Shown here: piece after piece, positions 10,080-21,212 of the stretch
How the letters are laid out: every line of letters starts with the position of its first letter
Position numbering within the stretch: the first letter of the stretch is position 1
From: Brachionus rotundiformis
Lineage: Eukaryota > Rotifera > Eurotatoria > Ploima > Brachionidae
DNA: 64,000 nucleotides
Direction: 5' to 3'
Assembly: GCA_016802295.1 (NCBI GenBank)
Contig: JAESIW010000118.1
Coordinates: 1,528,571-1,592,570 of the forward strand
Made by a program: the position numbers and the translations under genes
The notes under the pieces: model-generated
What the model was told of the DNA's origin: nothing
Database searches by the model: none
What the model saw: the letters and a program-made list of their open reading frames with translations, nothing else

Positions 10080-10974
10080 CTAGTTGTTGATTACCTTTTT
10101 TTATTTAATAAAGAATTTAAATTTTAAATTTAGTTTTTTTTTTGTTTTATTCAAATAGAGAAAGAATTTTTTAATTTCGAAATAAAATGATATTTTTAGA
10201 AATGGAAGAATTATCTTTAAATATTTAGGAATTTTGAAAACAAAATTTCTTTTAATAAGCTGGAATTTGGCATTTTAATTTTTCCAAATTTGTATCGTGT
10301 TTTTCCAAAAATACCTTTTAGATCAAGTGAAAAAACTCGCGACAATTGGTCTTTGGACAAGAAAAGCAATCATTTTGTTATCTGAGATAGAAAAAAAATT
10401 AATTAGACATCTTTTTACGGACATTTATCATTTAGAGCAAAAATCAATTAGGAATTAAAAAAGTGTAAAATTTAAACTAGGTTTCTCTACTCCTGAAGAT
10501 ATTTGTAGAAAAAAAAATAATATTTTTTTATTTAAATTTTATTAAAAAGCAAGTACATTAGAATCAAATAAAATAAAAAAAAAAACTAATTATCTTGTAT
10601 CAAATGACAATTAATTTCTTAAAGTAAATGATCATTATTGTAAAAATAGATAGACACACGGATACACAAACACAATTATTAATTTTTGGTTACATAACTC
10701 TGGACCATGTGAATTTTGATTTGGCCTGGTATCGAATTGGCCAGAATTGTAATTGTTTTGTTTATAAAATGAGACAATGCCTAAGGTTTTATTCAAATTT
10801 AAATACAATTTGATTGCTTAACTAGTTGTAGTACAAATGAAACGCTTGATTGATTGATGAGTATATTTTTTTAAGTCATCGGTTCAGTAATAAAGCCAGA
10901 AAAAAAAACAATTTTAATTTTAATTTTTAATAGAATCGGGTATTTTTTCCAAATGTTGGTCTCCTAATTTTGAC
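10080..10974. other. Intergenic, no gene seen
   Basis: AT-rich region. It contains the CCDC157 3' end, with AATAAAG shortly after the stop, and the upstream flank of the small gene at 11070. Nothing else is recognised. Confidence 0.45.
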
Positions 10975-10982
10975 TATATAAA
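10975..10982 (+). promoter_or_regulatory. TATA box for the small gene at 11070
   Basis: TATATAAA, 88 bp upstream of the ATG at 11070, a position compatible with a short 5' leader. The other three small MG[CN] genes also have TATA-like elements upstream. Confidence 0.55.
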
Positions 10983-11069
10983 TTCTAATGCAATTTTCTT
11001 TATATCGTTAAAAAACATTTTATTTTTATTTTAGAACGAAAATTTGAAAAAATATTAAAATAAAAAACA

Positions 11070-11300
11070 ATGGGTTGTAGAGCAAGCCGAAGAAGACAAG
11101 CATGTGTACCAGCAGTTAATCCATGTCAGCCTGGTTTTGGAGGCATGTCCTCTCCATATGGTTATGGTTCGTCCGGATTTGGTCAAATGTATGGAGGTTT
11201 TGGCGGATATGGTCAATCAATGATGCAGCCAGGCTACGGAATGGGCATGGGCATGGGCTATCCTGGCTCTTATGGAGCTTCTCAATACCGCATGTGCTAA
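11070..11300 (+). CDS. Small Gly/Tyr/Met-rich protein with an MGCxxSR acylation signature
   Basis: 76-codon single-exon frame. The N-terminus MGCRASRRRQAC fits the N-myristoylation consensus (Gly2, Ser6, basic residue at 7). Cys3 is a likely palmitoylation site, with an Arg cluster behind it, as in dual-acylated membrane-anchored proteins. There is no signal peptide. The remainder is Gly/Tyr/Met/Ser/Pro-rich low complexity (YGYGSSGFGQMYGGFGGYG, then GMGMGMGYPG), ending in RMC. It resembles the 68-residue protein at 60110-60316: same MGCR start, GYG/GMG body and terminal Cys. Inferred: an inner-membrane-face structural or cross-linkable protein. No named family is recognised. An upstream TATA box supports a real gene. 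Confidence 0.75.
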   Translation: MGCRASRRRQACVPAVNPCQPGFGGMSSPYGYGSSGFGQMYGGFGGYGQSMMQPGYGMGMGMGYPGSYGASQYRMC

Positions 11301-12544
11301 AATACTACAGCTTAAATCAACATAAAAAAGAAATTAGACTTTCTTTTAAATTTGTCTCTTAATATGATAAATTTAAAATTTAAATTTTTTTTAATTATTA
11401 TTAAAAAGCTAATAACGCGTTATTCAATTACTTATAATCAATATTTATTTTTATTTTGTTTCCATCAAATAATATTGTTCGTTCTAACTTTGTTATAAAT
11501 AAATAAAATTAATATCTCTGAATTTGTTTTTTTTAAGCTCATCAATTAAAGAATAAAACCAATTGGTCACAGACCTTTAATTTAGATGTATGTAAAATTT
11601 TGACCCACTTTAAAATTTAATGAACCATCTTGGAAAAAACTAATTATTCTAATTTTTAACAACAAATAGTTTGAAATCAAATAGTTATTAATTAAATTAA
11701 TTTGAAATAGATGACTAAGTCTATCAAGCTTTAAGAGGTTAATTAAAAAAAGTTTATGATGAATATTAAAAAAATGACCTTAAAATAAGTTGAATTAAGT
11801 GATTTTTATTTACTTTTATGATCTAATTTTATGGTAAAATGCAGCAAGATTTTAATTGATATTAATCAAAATTAATCTAGATTTTATTGATTTAAATTAT
11901 ATATTAATTTTTAATATCCAAGTAAAAAAATTTAAATTTTTAAACTTTAAAATGAAAAATTTTAAATTTTGCCAAACTATAAACATCAAATATAAATTTG
12001 ATTTTTTTAATACTTAAAGAAAGGTCAATTTTATGATATTAAAGATAAAATTTTTATTTTAATTTTGTCTCAGTCACATCATAGTCAAAATGAATTAATA
12101 ATAAATTTTATTGTATATTATCTTCAAGTATCTTCATCAAATCACTCAACTAAAGTACATGACTATTTATCTGATCGCACTCAAACTATTTAAAATAATC
12201 AAAATTAAATTAAACAAATTTTTTATATTTCACTGATTAAATAATATTTTTTTATATATGAGAAAAGTTTTTATATTTTTAATTATCGTTTTAATTTTTT
12301 TTTTAATTTCACATATGAAAATAGTGATTTTAAAATTTTAAATTGAAATTACAAAAATAAAATGTAATATTAATTTAAAAGTGATAAAAAAACATTTGTG
12401 GTCTTGAAAATATTTCGAAATTTTTTAAATACAAATACACCAACGATTTCTGCTTTTAATTATTTTCCTTCTTGAGAAACCATTTACTTTTCTTAGTTTT
12501 TAAAATAGACTGATTTATCTTTTCAAGTTTATTAGTTAATAAAG
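11301..12544. other. Intergenic, no gene seen
   Basis: About 1.2 kb of AT-rich sequence with long A/T runs between the small gene and the LINE 3' end. No feature is recognised. Confidence 0.45.
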
Positions 12545-13548
12545 TTTTTTTTTAATTCTAATTAGTAGTAGTAGTAATAGTAGTAGTTATAAGACCGCGT
12601 GGCGAGATAACTCGCAGGGATGTCCCTAAAAGCGGTCGTCTTAATTGATAATGGTCGTATTTGATTTTAAAGGAGTCCACAGTTGCGACTATGTCATCTG
12701 GCAGTTCGTTCCATAAATTAGCTATCCGATTAATGAAGAAGTTGTGTCTTTGCTGACAAGATGCCACGATCTCACGCCGTAGTTGACTTCTCTTCGTTTT
12801 TCTCGGAGCCGACCATTTTGGTTCGCTGTACCACGTTATGTCATCTCTGCTTCTGCTGACTTTGTAAAGTTGAATTAAGTCACCCAGTTGTCGTCTTGTC
12901 TCTAAAGATGTAAGACCCATCCGCTCAAGTCTATTCTCGTACTCCATGCCTTTCAAGGCAGTGGGAACTCTCGTTTCTCTTCTCTGTCCTTTTTCAAGGG
13001 TGTTTATACCTCTCCTAAGATACGGGTTCCAAGCCGACACTGAAAACTCCAGATGCGGACGAATGTAGTTGCGATAGAGTGAGGCCCATAGTTCTACATC
13101 CCTAGATACGAATGTTTTTTTTAGCATTCCTAGAACTTGGTTGGCTTTTGATGCGGCATGAGCAGACTGTGAGCTGAACTTAAAACTTGGCGTGAGAATG
13201 ATACCCAGGTCATGTTCTTCCGATGTGTTTGAAGCTTAATTCGAGAGCCATCCTTCTTTTTTAACGTGTAAGACCTGGTTTTTGCTACATGTTCGTTGCT
13301 ACCGATATTCATGACTTTAATTTTAGACTCGTTTGCTTCCATCAACCAAGTCCAACACCATTCAGCCACTGTGTCCAAATCAACTTGAAGACTATTCATC
13401 GCCTCCTTGGATTCCACCTTCGCTATTATTTTTAGATCATCAGCAAAAAGCTTGCTTGTGTGTGTCAAGTGGCTAGGTAGGTCATTGATGAAGATTGCGA
13501 AGAGGATTGGGCCTAACACACTACCTTGAGGTACACCCGAAGTGACAT
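12545..13548 (-). mobile_element. 5'-truncated non-LTR retrotransposon (CR1/L2-like) with one frameshift
   Basis: Read on the minus strand, the fragment opens inside the reverse transcriptase palm at TSGVPQGSVLGPILFAIFIND, continues through the catalytic FADDLK, and shifts frame once near 13235. It continues through DLGIILTPSFKFSSQSAHA, NYIRPHLEF..AWNPYL, LEKGQRRETR, and the C-terminal FFINRIANLWNELPDDIV, with a stop at 12558. Order and motifs fit the RT C-terminal half of CR1/L2-type LINEs. 5' truncation is usual for target-primed insertion. The 3' end carries CTA/ACT triplet repeats, partly translated as the terminal Thr run. With only one disabling change, insertion looks relatively recent. 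Confidence 0.9.
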
Positions 13549-14656
13549 CATATCATAATTCATAATTCTAATTAAAAGACTAGTTCCATTGAAGGCCGAT
13601 TAACACTTCTTTTGCCTAATTATTATAATTTAACAAATAAAAAAAATAAAAATTTTTCAAAATTATTACAAAAAGGAAATTTAAGTTGAATTTTTTAATA
13701 TTCTAAAAAATCTGAAAATCAAATTATTATTATTTATTGAATGCGACTGCTTGAATGCTATAAACTTCTCTCTTGATCACAAAGCAAACTATATAATTCT
13801 TGAATAAAAAAATCCAAATGTTTTTCACCATTTGCTTGTTTTGATTTTGGTTCTATCATATTTTTACTATTACTTAAATTCATTTTTCTTTAAATTAAGT
13901 CCTATATCCTCAGGATTATGAAAATATAGAGTTTTATAAACAAAAAATACATTTTCTCTATAATGAAAAGCATATTAACCATACAAAGATTGATGCTGAA
14001 TATTTTTTTTAAGATTAGTGAGATACTAGAAGTAAGAGTAGAAAAGTTTAGATTTTAATTGAACCCTTAAGAGTTATTTCATTAATAACTTGTATACCAT
14101 TTTCAAAAATATTTATCATTTCATTGATTTATAATTTAATTGATTTAAATCATATTAAAAGATAACATCAATATAGTTCCAATTTAATTTTAAATTAAAG
14201 CAATAAAATAAATTTATTTTCCGGCAATTTTAATTTAATTTTATGGAAAGAAAAATTATTTGGTAAATTTTTTCATAAGTAATACACTTAATTTAATTAT
14301 TCAAAAAAAATGTAAAAATAATATTTTTTGTAATTTTTTTGTATTCTGTTCAGAAATTAATAATAATTAACAATTTAAAATTAGTTTAAAGTCATTTCAC
14401 TTCATTAAATTTACATTAACTTTTAATTAAAAATAGAACAAAATCTTTAAGACATTTTTTGGTGCATGTTTCCAAGCGTTTTTTTATAAAATAATTACTC
14501 AGCTAAAAATATATACTCAATTGATAATTATTCTTAAAAATTTTGACTCAATTTGCAAAAAAAATTCAAATCGGCCTCATCAAAAAGCTGGTCCTAGATA
14601 AAAAAAAAAACTCTTAAATGATCCTTAAAAGTCCTTTATTTCCAGTTAATTTTTAA
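13549..14656. other. Intergenic, no gene seen
   Basis: AT-rich sequence between the LINE 5' truncation point and SLC25A51. It should hold the SLC25A51 promoter; no element is identifiable. Confidence 0.4.
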
Positions 14657-15634
14657 ATGGAAAAAGTGAACCATGAACTTAAAAGTAACTGTAAATGTCT
14701 AACTACCAATTATCCAAATGCCAATCAATCCAATATAGTCAACAAGTCCAAATATATTTTTAATTCTCATGCCGAATTTATATCCGGCTATATAGCCGCC
14801 TGTACCAGCATCACAGTCCTTTTCCCGCTAAACAAGCTAATATTTCGCCAAATTCTGCAGGGCAGTAGCTTCAAGGATGCCTTTTTGGAGCTTAAAGGTG
14901 AAGGCATAACACGAATATATCGCGGCCTGTTGCCCCCATTGTTGCAAAAGTCTTTTAGTTACTCGATAATGTTTGGTACACAAAATGAGTATTCGCTTTG
15001 GCTAAGGCGGCTTTATGGACAATCTGAGTCTTCCCGAATGAAAAAGCTTAGTCCCAACTTTGTGAATAATTTGATTACGGCAATTGCCGGAGGAATGGCC
15101 GGCCTGACCGAGGCGATTCTAACCCCACTTGAAAGAGTCCAGGCTGTACTTCAAATGCAGCAATACCATCACAGGTACAAACATACTTGGCACGTATTTT
15201 ATGATGTTAACAAAACATACGGTTTCAAGGAGTTGTACCGCGGCTTGACAGTCATTTGTCTAAGAAATAGTTTTTCAAATGTGGTTTTTTTTACCAGTAG
15301 GACAGAATTAAAAGCACATTTTCCCAAAACAAACAGTTCAATTAAAAATTTTATTTTTGATTTTATAAATGGATCTCTGCTTGGTGCTGCCATATCAACA
15401 ATGTTCTATCCTTTCAATGTGCTTAAGTCACACATGCAAGCCAGAATTGGTGGCAAGCACTTGACAATTAAAGAGACATTTTTGCTTATTTACGAATCAA
15501 GAGAGAGAAATTTGGCTCGGTTGTACAAAGGTGTTGGTGGTAATTTCCTAAGAGCCATATTTGCTTGGGGAATTACCAATTCTGCATACGAATTTTCACT
15601 TAACAAATTAAAACATATTCGAGTTCGGCATTGA
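14657..15634 (+). CDS. SLC25A51: Mitochondrial NAD+ carrier, SLC25A51-like
   Basis: Intronless frame of 325 codons with the threefold mitochondrial-carrier architecture. SLC25A51 landmarks are PLNKLIFRQ in repeat 1, YRGLLPPLLQKS, the atypical TPLERVQ of repeat 2 (about residues 155-162), YRGL...RNSFSNVVFF, and FYPFNVLKSHMQ...IGG in repeat 3. Human SLC25A51 imports NAD+ across the inner mitochondrial membrane, where it supplies the matrix dehydrogenases. The protein has a roughly 40-residue N-terminal extension before the first membrane helix. The frame begins at the first in-frame Met after a long non-coding stretch. Confidence is high for the carrier family and good for the SLC25A51/52 subgroup. 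Confidence 0.88.
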   Translation: MEKVNHELKSNCKCLTTNYPNANQSNIVNKSKYIFNSHAEFISGYIAACTSITVLFPLNKLIFRQILQGSSFKDAFLELKGEGITRIYRGLLPPLLQKSFSYSIMFGTQNEYSLWLRRLYGQSESSRMKKLSPNFVNNLITAIAGGMAGLTEAILTPLERVQAVLQMQQYHHRYKHTWHVFYDVNKTYGFKELYRGLTVICLRNSFSNVVFFTSRTELKAHFPKTNSSIKNFIFDFINGSLLGAAISTMFYPFNVLKSHMQARIGGKHLTIKETFLLIYESRERNLARLYKGVGGNFLRAIFAWGITNSAYEFSLNKLKHIRVRH

Positions 15635-18600
15635 GTTTTAGATTTTATTTTCTCTTTGTTTAAATACTGATTTTAATTATCTTAAATTTCTGTTCATTTG
15701 AAGGAAATTTAATTGCCGCAATTTTAATTATTGAAATAATGTCCAGACATTTTTTAATAAAGCTTTTAAAAATAAAATTTCTTTAATTTCTTAGTCATAT
15801 TTTTTAATATTTATTCATTTAATAATAATAAAAATAATAATGATAATAATAATAAGCTACAACAGGTTAACTTTAGAGAAAGCTTTTACTTCCTTTGGTA
15901 GCAGTTAACATTTTGAAGACTCCTGAGTCGTCTTATCTTTCCTTGAAGATGCTTTTTTTTGGATGTGGTAGTCTCTGTTGTTTACTTATTCCGATTTTCA
16001 GCCATTCTATTTGACAGAAAATGTTCTCTGTAGCCATTCATTTATTAAACTATTTGAGGAAATACCTAAGGTCGGTAAGAATGGATGTAATTCTTTTTAG
16101 CCTAACGATTTAAAGTAAAGAAAAATAGAAAAAATTAAATTAAAAAATTCAAATTTTAAATAATTGATTTCTTCGTTTGGCCTGTTGTTTCTTGGATGAT
16201 ATTTTGATAGTCTCTATCAAGAGTCTGAAATTTGTTGATCGAAACATTGTCATTGCATAAATTTCTTCTTTGTATATATTTAATTGATGGTTATTGTCAA
16301 CAATTTTTAATTCAGAATAAAAATAATAAAAAACTTTTCATAATAATCATTAAACTTTCCTTTGGAAGACAAAATTTAGTCATTTGAATTTCTAAGGATT
16401 TAAATTATTTAAACCATAACCCTTAATTTTTTCATAAAAGCCTTGATTTCTAATATTTAAATTATCATTAATTTGAATATAAATGCTTTTATTTTTTTAA
16501 TTTAATAGTCAAGTCAATTAATTTATCTTAAAACTTTATTTCAATCATTTTTAAACTTTAGATTTCGATTTTTTCAAAAAAAAGGTACCGAAAGCCTGAA
16601 AATTTTCTTGTATATTTTGTTTATAAATTTGAATTTTAAAAAACGTTATTTGATTTTCAATTTCAACATTTAAATAAACTTTTTATTTTATAATTAGAAA
16701 TTTATAGCGAAGATTATTAAGTTAATAATAATCTCAATTAATATTTTTAAGTAAGTTCACTTTGATTTACGACTTTTAAAACTGGTTACCTAATTAATTT
16801 ATCTAATTATTAAAATCATACGACTTTTAAGCTAAATTTACATGATTGATTATATGAACCATGTTATTTTTCATTTTTTTTTAATAACTCACCATTATGG
16901 GTCTAAAAGTATTAATTAAGGTTATTGCAAATGGCCTGATTCCTAGATTCGAAATTATTCACTAAATAAAAGTAAGGTGAGATGGAAACGGGAACATTAT
17001 TTGGAACTTTTATAGCTCTTTGTGAGAATAAACAGAAATAAGATGGAAAAAATCACATAATTGAGTAATAAAAATTCTTGGGAAATATTTGGAAAATGTA
17101 TAATAAAATTTATTTTACTAAACTTCCGGAATGCTAAAATTTTAGATAAATAAAAATTTGTTTGTAGTTTTTAAGTTGGTAAATTTTTTTATCAATGAAT
17201 GATAAATTATCTCTAAAGCAAACAGTTTTAAAATATATGTTTTGAATGAATTGTAGCGAAAATTTTATTTTTAAATTAACGGCGGGGTTTTATTATTAAT
17301 TGGACAAAAAATTAATTGAAAAATTAAAATGAAACTAATTGGAATGGAATAAAGCTCTTTTTCTGACGCTAATTTAATTATTGACGTCAGACATTTTTGG
17401 AATATTTTTTTTTCCAAAATTCAACCCATGTTGAGATAACAAGATTATATAAGATTATACCATTCTAATCCAATATACAGTCGGTGACTTTTTGTTCAAC
17501 TCAGATTGAACATCCTGTGCTTGATGCGTTTGGTCTTCCACATGGGTGGTTCTCTGAACACATTTTGTAATAAATGCAAATAAAAAACTTGCTATATTGT
17601 CACAAAAGTAGACAATATGAATATTGAAGAGCCCGACTGGCACAGTCGAGCGTAAATACATAAAGTGATACAAATGAATATATTTGTTTATCTAGTTTCA
17701 TAATTGCATTAAGTGGATAAAAAAGAGGCTGTGTCCAATTCAAGTGAAATGGACAATACGGTTCAATTGGATAACAGTCTCCAATTTTAACCACATTTGT
17801 TTGAAATTGGAATTATCAATCCGATCAAATTGCCTACACACAGCAATTAAAATATTATTATAAAATACACTTTGTAAACTTGAGATAATCCTGCTTCTAA
17901 TAATGTTTTGCTACTAAATCCCTATTAAAAACAAATTAGCTTCATAAGTGCCGGCACAATTAAACTATCATTTATCTTCTGTGTAGTCGAAATGCACCCC
18001 TTGATAGTAAATTATATAAATAACACTCAGTAGACAATTTGTTTTTTTGTAGTAAAAACAATAGTTGTGTTGAATATCAAAAGACAACTAGGTATCAATT
18101 TTGATACCAAATGTTATTATTATAACTAGTCTAAAAGATAACACAATACTATCAATTGGCAACACGTGAACACAGATTTGTCTCTTTGTAACTTGAAACT
18201 ATTTAGTGATTGATGTTAGCCGAATATTTCAACTGGGTATATCCGGGTGAAAATTGAGGTAGAAAATTGACAACATTTATTAAATATTTAACCTTATAGA
18301 TATTTTAAAATAATTGAAAACAATTATATGGCTACAAAACAGTCTATTTGTTTAGTTTGAAGAATATTATCTAATAGAATATATGAATTTTATAATATAT
18401 TTATTGTAAATATTATCTTTAATTATTATATTTATTAAAATAAATGATATTTCGATTTTTCTATAAGAATTGAACATTTTTAATTGTAAATGTTAATCTA
18501 GATAAGGAATTAAACTAGTTATTCAAAGGAATCATAGATTCACAGAACCCACTCCACAATAGAAAGACATGGTCTCAAAAAATATAAAAATACTAAATAA

Positions 18601-18946
18601 TAAAATTTAAATTTTATTTTATTCAGATTAAGACTTGCTATGGCAACCGATGGGCATATAAGAATTGACTATAAAATAAAGATAAACTAGATTACTTTTT
18701 TAATAATTAATTGATATAAAATATTAAATTTTAAAATTTTATTAATACTATACAACTAATATTAAAACATTACTTTACAAGTAAAATTAACAAAAAAAAA
18801 AAAGAATAAAATAAATTTTTATATCATAATTCCGGTTTATTTACATGATATAATAATTACAAACAGTTTATCTCTACTTAATAATAAATAATATAAGAAT
18901 AAATGCAGATATGAATGTGTTTGAGCATGAAGCGGTCAGAAGGGTT
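15635..18946. other. Intergenic region; possible unidentified exons at 17.4-17.9 kb
   Basis: Mostly AT-rich, with an AAT microsatellite at 15821-15854. From about 17455 to 17860 the minus strand is less AT-biased and carries overlapping short open stretches (for example KIGDCYPIEPYCPF and HVEDQTHQAQDVQSEL) in different frames. No family is recognised, no complete splice model could be built, and no gene is called. Confidence 0.4.
15821..15854. repeat. AAT microsatellite
   Basis: Imperfect run of AAT triplets just downstream of the SLC25A51 gene. Confidence 0.8.
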
Positions 18947-19822
18947 TTAGTTGTTGATATCTGAGCTAGCGAGTTCTTCTATTTGCTCTATACATTGGCA
19001 CAAAATTTCACTATCAATGGAACAACTAATGGCCGAGTTAAGCTCGGCGAGTATTTGTTCGCACTGATCGCTGTCTAAATTATTCAAATATTTAATGGTC
19101 AAGTAGAGACATCCGGTTGCAATCAGACTACTAGGTACCATAGAAAACTTGAAGTCAGTTGAGCACATGGTTACCAACGAGTCAATATAACTTCTTATTG
19201 ATTTAATATTTTTGTGCTCTATGATGTTAAGCTTGGATAGCAAAATGGGCACATAGTCACAAGGTGTAATTGAGTTTATGTCCCATTTGAGCTTGGCCAA
19301 CACCATTTGCTCCCAGTCGAGCAATTGTTCAATAGTGATTGAATTGGCGGTGTAAATGACCAGTGTTTCCGCATTTAGTTGGCTAGATGAGCGTAGCTTT
19401 GAGGCTATGAACATGCAAGTTGTGCCCAGTAGTTGTAGATGTCTCTTGGAAACAGCCTGCAGACTCAAAAACCGATCCAGTATGTTCATTGCTGTGCCAA
19501 ACACATCGGCCTCTTGGTTTTGATTTTTGCACACTTCTAGCATCCAGTTGGCAAGCATTTTTCTCATCCATGGCTTTATTTCTGTTTGTATGTGGCTAAA
19601 GTAGTTGGACTGGATGCGATACAAGTCTTCCAAATACAACAGTGATGTCAAATTTCTGTCATCGTTGAACAAGTGGTAGTCATTTGGTGCCCTTTGGCTC
19701 ACACTTGACACCAACGACTCTGTCGAACAATTCGAAGAGTTACCACTATCTTCCTCATAGGAATAGTATTCTTTGGTGCTTCTGGTGTAGCAAAATGCGT
19801 TTGTGGACTCAATTTGATTCAT
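18947..19822 (-). CDS. CCND: G1/S cyclin D
   Basis: Intronless frame of 291 codons. The cyclin box follows D-type cyclins closely: KPWMRKMLANWMLEVC, then NILDRFLSLQAVSKRHLQLLG, CMFIASKLR, IYTANSI, and LKWDINSITPCDYV in the second fold. D-type cyclins activate CDK4/6 and drive RB phosphorylation at G1/S. Two usual features are missing: the N-terminal LxCxE RB-binding motif (the start reads NQIESTNAFCYTR), and a long PEST/phospho-Thr degradation tail, since the protein ends soon after the second cyclin fold. The N-terminal 60 residues are Ser/Asn/Tyr-rich. The upstream region (minus strand, above 19822) shows exon-like islands that could be 5' untranslated exons. Confidence 0.9.
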   Translation of the reverse strand: MNQIESTNAFCYTRSTKEYYSYEEDSGNSSNCSTESLVSSVSQRAPNDYHLFNDDRNLTSLLYLEDLYRIQSNYFSHIQTEIKPWMRKMLANWMLEVCKNQNQEADVFGTAMNILDRFLSLQAVSKRHLQLLGTTCMFIASKLRSSSQLNAETLVIYTANSITIEQLLDWEQMVLAKLKWDINSITPCDYVPILLSKLNIIEHKNIKSIRSYIDSLVTMCSTDFKFSMVPSSLIATGCLYLTIKYLNNLDSDQCEQILAELNSAISCSIDSEILCQCIEQIEELASSDINN

Positions 19823-20969
19823 GACGAATTTAGATAAAAAAAATTTCGTGTCTGTTCAACAAGAACAAAATCTTAAAATGAGAACAAAAAATTATTATTA
19901 ATGAATATAAAGTTAGTTTGTTTAGTTTAGATAGAAGCCAATAGAAATTTATTATATATAGACTATAAAGCAATGTTTATCCATTTAGAAGCTTGATATT
20001 ACTTTATGTTCATTTAAATCTAACTAGTTAATTGGCTAATTTAATTTTGGTATTAGGACTAAGCCAATTGTAGCCAATTGTAGCCATGTGCTAATTGAAC
20101 ATGTAATGGGATATGATTTAGTTTTTGGTTGTATTTCCTAATAAAATGCAATAAAAATGTGAATATGGTTAATAATTTTAATATTAGACTGCTATATATA
20201 ACTTTATATCTAATTAATGAATTGTTCTCAGAGTTGAAATTGATTAATATTCATGCGAGAATCGCCCTGATAAAACAATCTAAATTTATATCTTAAACTA
20301 AATGTCAATATTTGAATCTTAACACTGAATGAATTGAATTCATGTCAACAGTTGACTAATTGATGACATTTAATTGAACACTTTTTGTCCAAACCAGGTC
20401 TGGCCTCGCACCGTCTTTAGCAAGGCTTCTGTCCTGTTCACTTCAATAAAATTGATAAATGTACTGGACACTGGAACAAAATAGATCTTTATATTTGACA
20501 ATAAGTCATTGTTTTGATAAAAATTCAAACAAATTAGATAGAAATTATTTTATTAAATTCACACATGGAAAAATTTGCTAGTTTTGAATTAGATAGAACA
20601 CAGTTGCAAAATTGCTGGTCCCTGTCTACATAACAGAGCCGACTCGGACCTAATGCGACTTAATATTGAACACAGACACAAGATCAATTGACTTCTATTT
20701 AGATTAATAGAGCCGCCACATTGCTGGGATAATATAATAATTAAGATTTATGACAGCTAGCCTACATGCATCGAGAACCACAACAAGCAGAAAAAAACAG
20801 TCTAATTGAATAAAACTGTGACAATTGTGTTCTCTCAAGATGCACACATATGTTTCAAATTTTACGTATTCATTACAGGATTCAATTCTCAGCTTTGGTT
20901 TTAATTAAAAATGTAAATTAATACTTTGTTTCCAGTTCGTGTTTGGCAACCAGACAATGCAATGCATAC

Positions 20970-21212
20970 CTGGTTGCACGGTGTATCTAATCAATGATGC
21001 CTCAGTGGGCTTAGAATAACACGATTTTAATCGCAGTTATGCTAGTGCTGTAATGTAACGCTTCGTCTAAATGGATTAATTGTTCAATTAATCTCTTGAT
21101 GTTCAGATAAGCTGGTCTCAGGACATTTAGGTGTTTTATCTGCCATAGCATTTGTATGACAATAATCTTAAGTGCTTGCATCAATAGCACAATAGCACCA
21201 TTCTTATTGTTC
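20970..21212 (-). other. Exon-like open stretch, product unknown
   Basis: On the minus strand a good acceptor (ATTCACAG) lies at 21213, followed by about 67 open codons (including QIKHLNVLRPAYLNIKRLIE) ending at a stop at 21011. Immediately downstream, an alternative exon-like piece runs 21009-20970 with acceptor TTCTAAG and donor CCAG/GTATGC. The composition stands out from its surroundings. No homologue is recognised; it could be a spliced untranslated leader of cyclin D, which lies downstream on the same strand. Confidence 0.25.
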
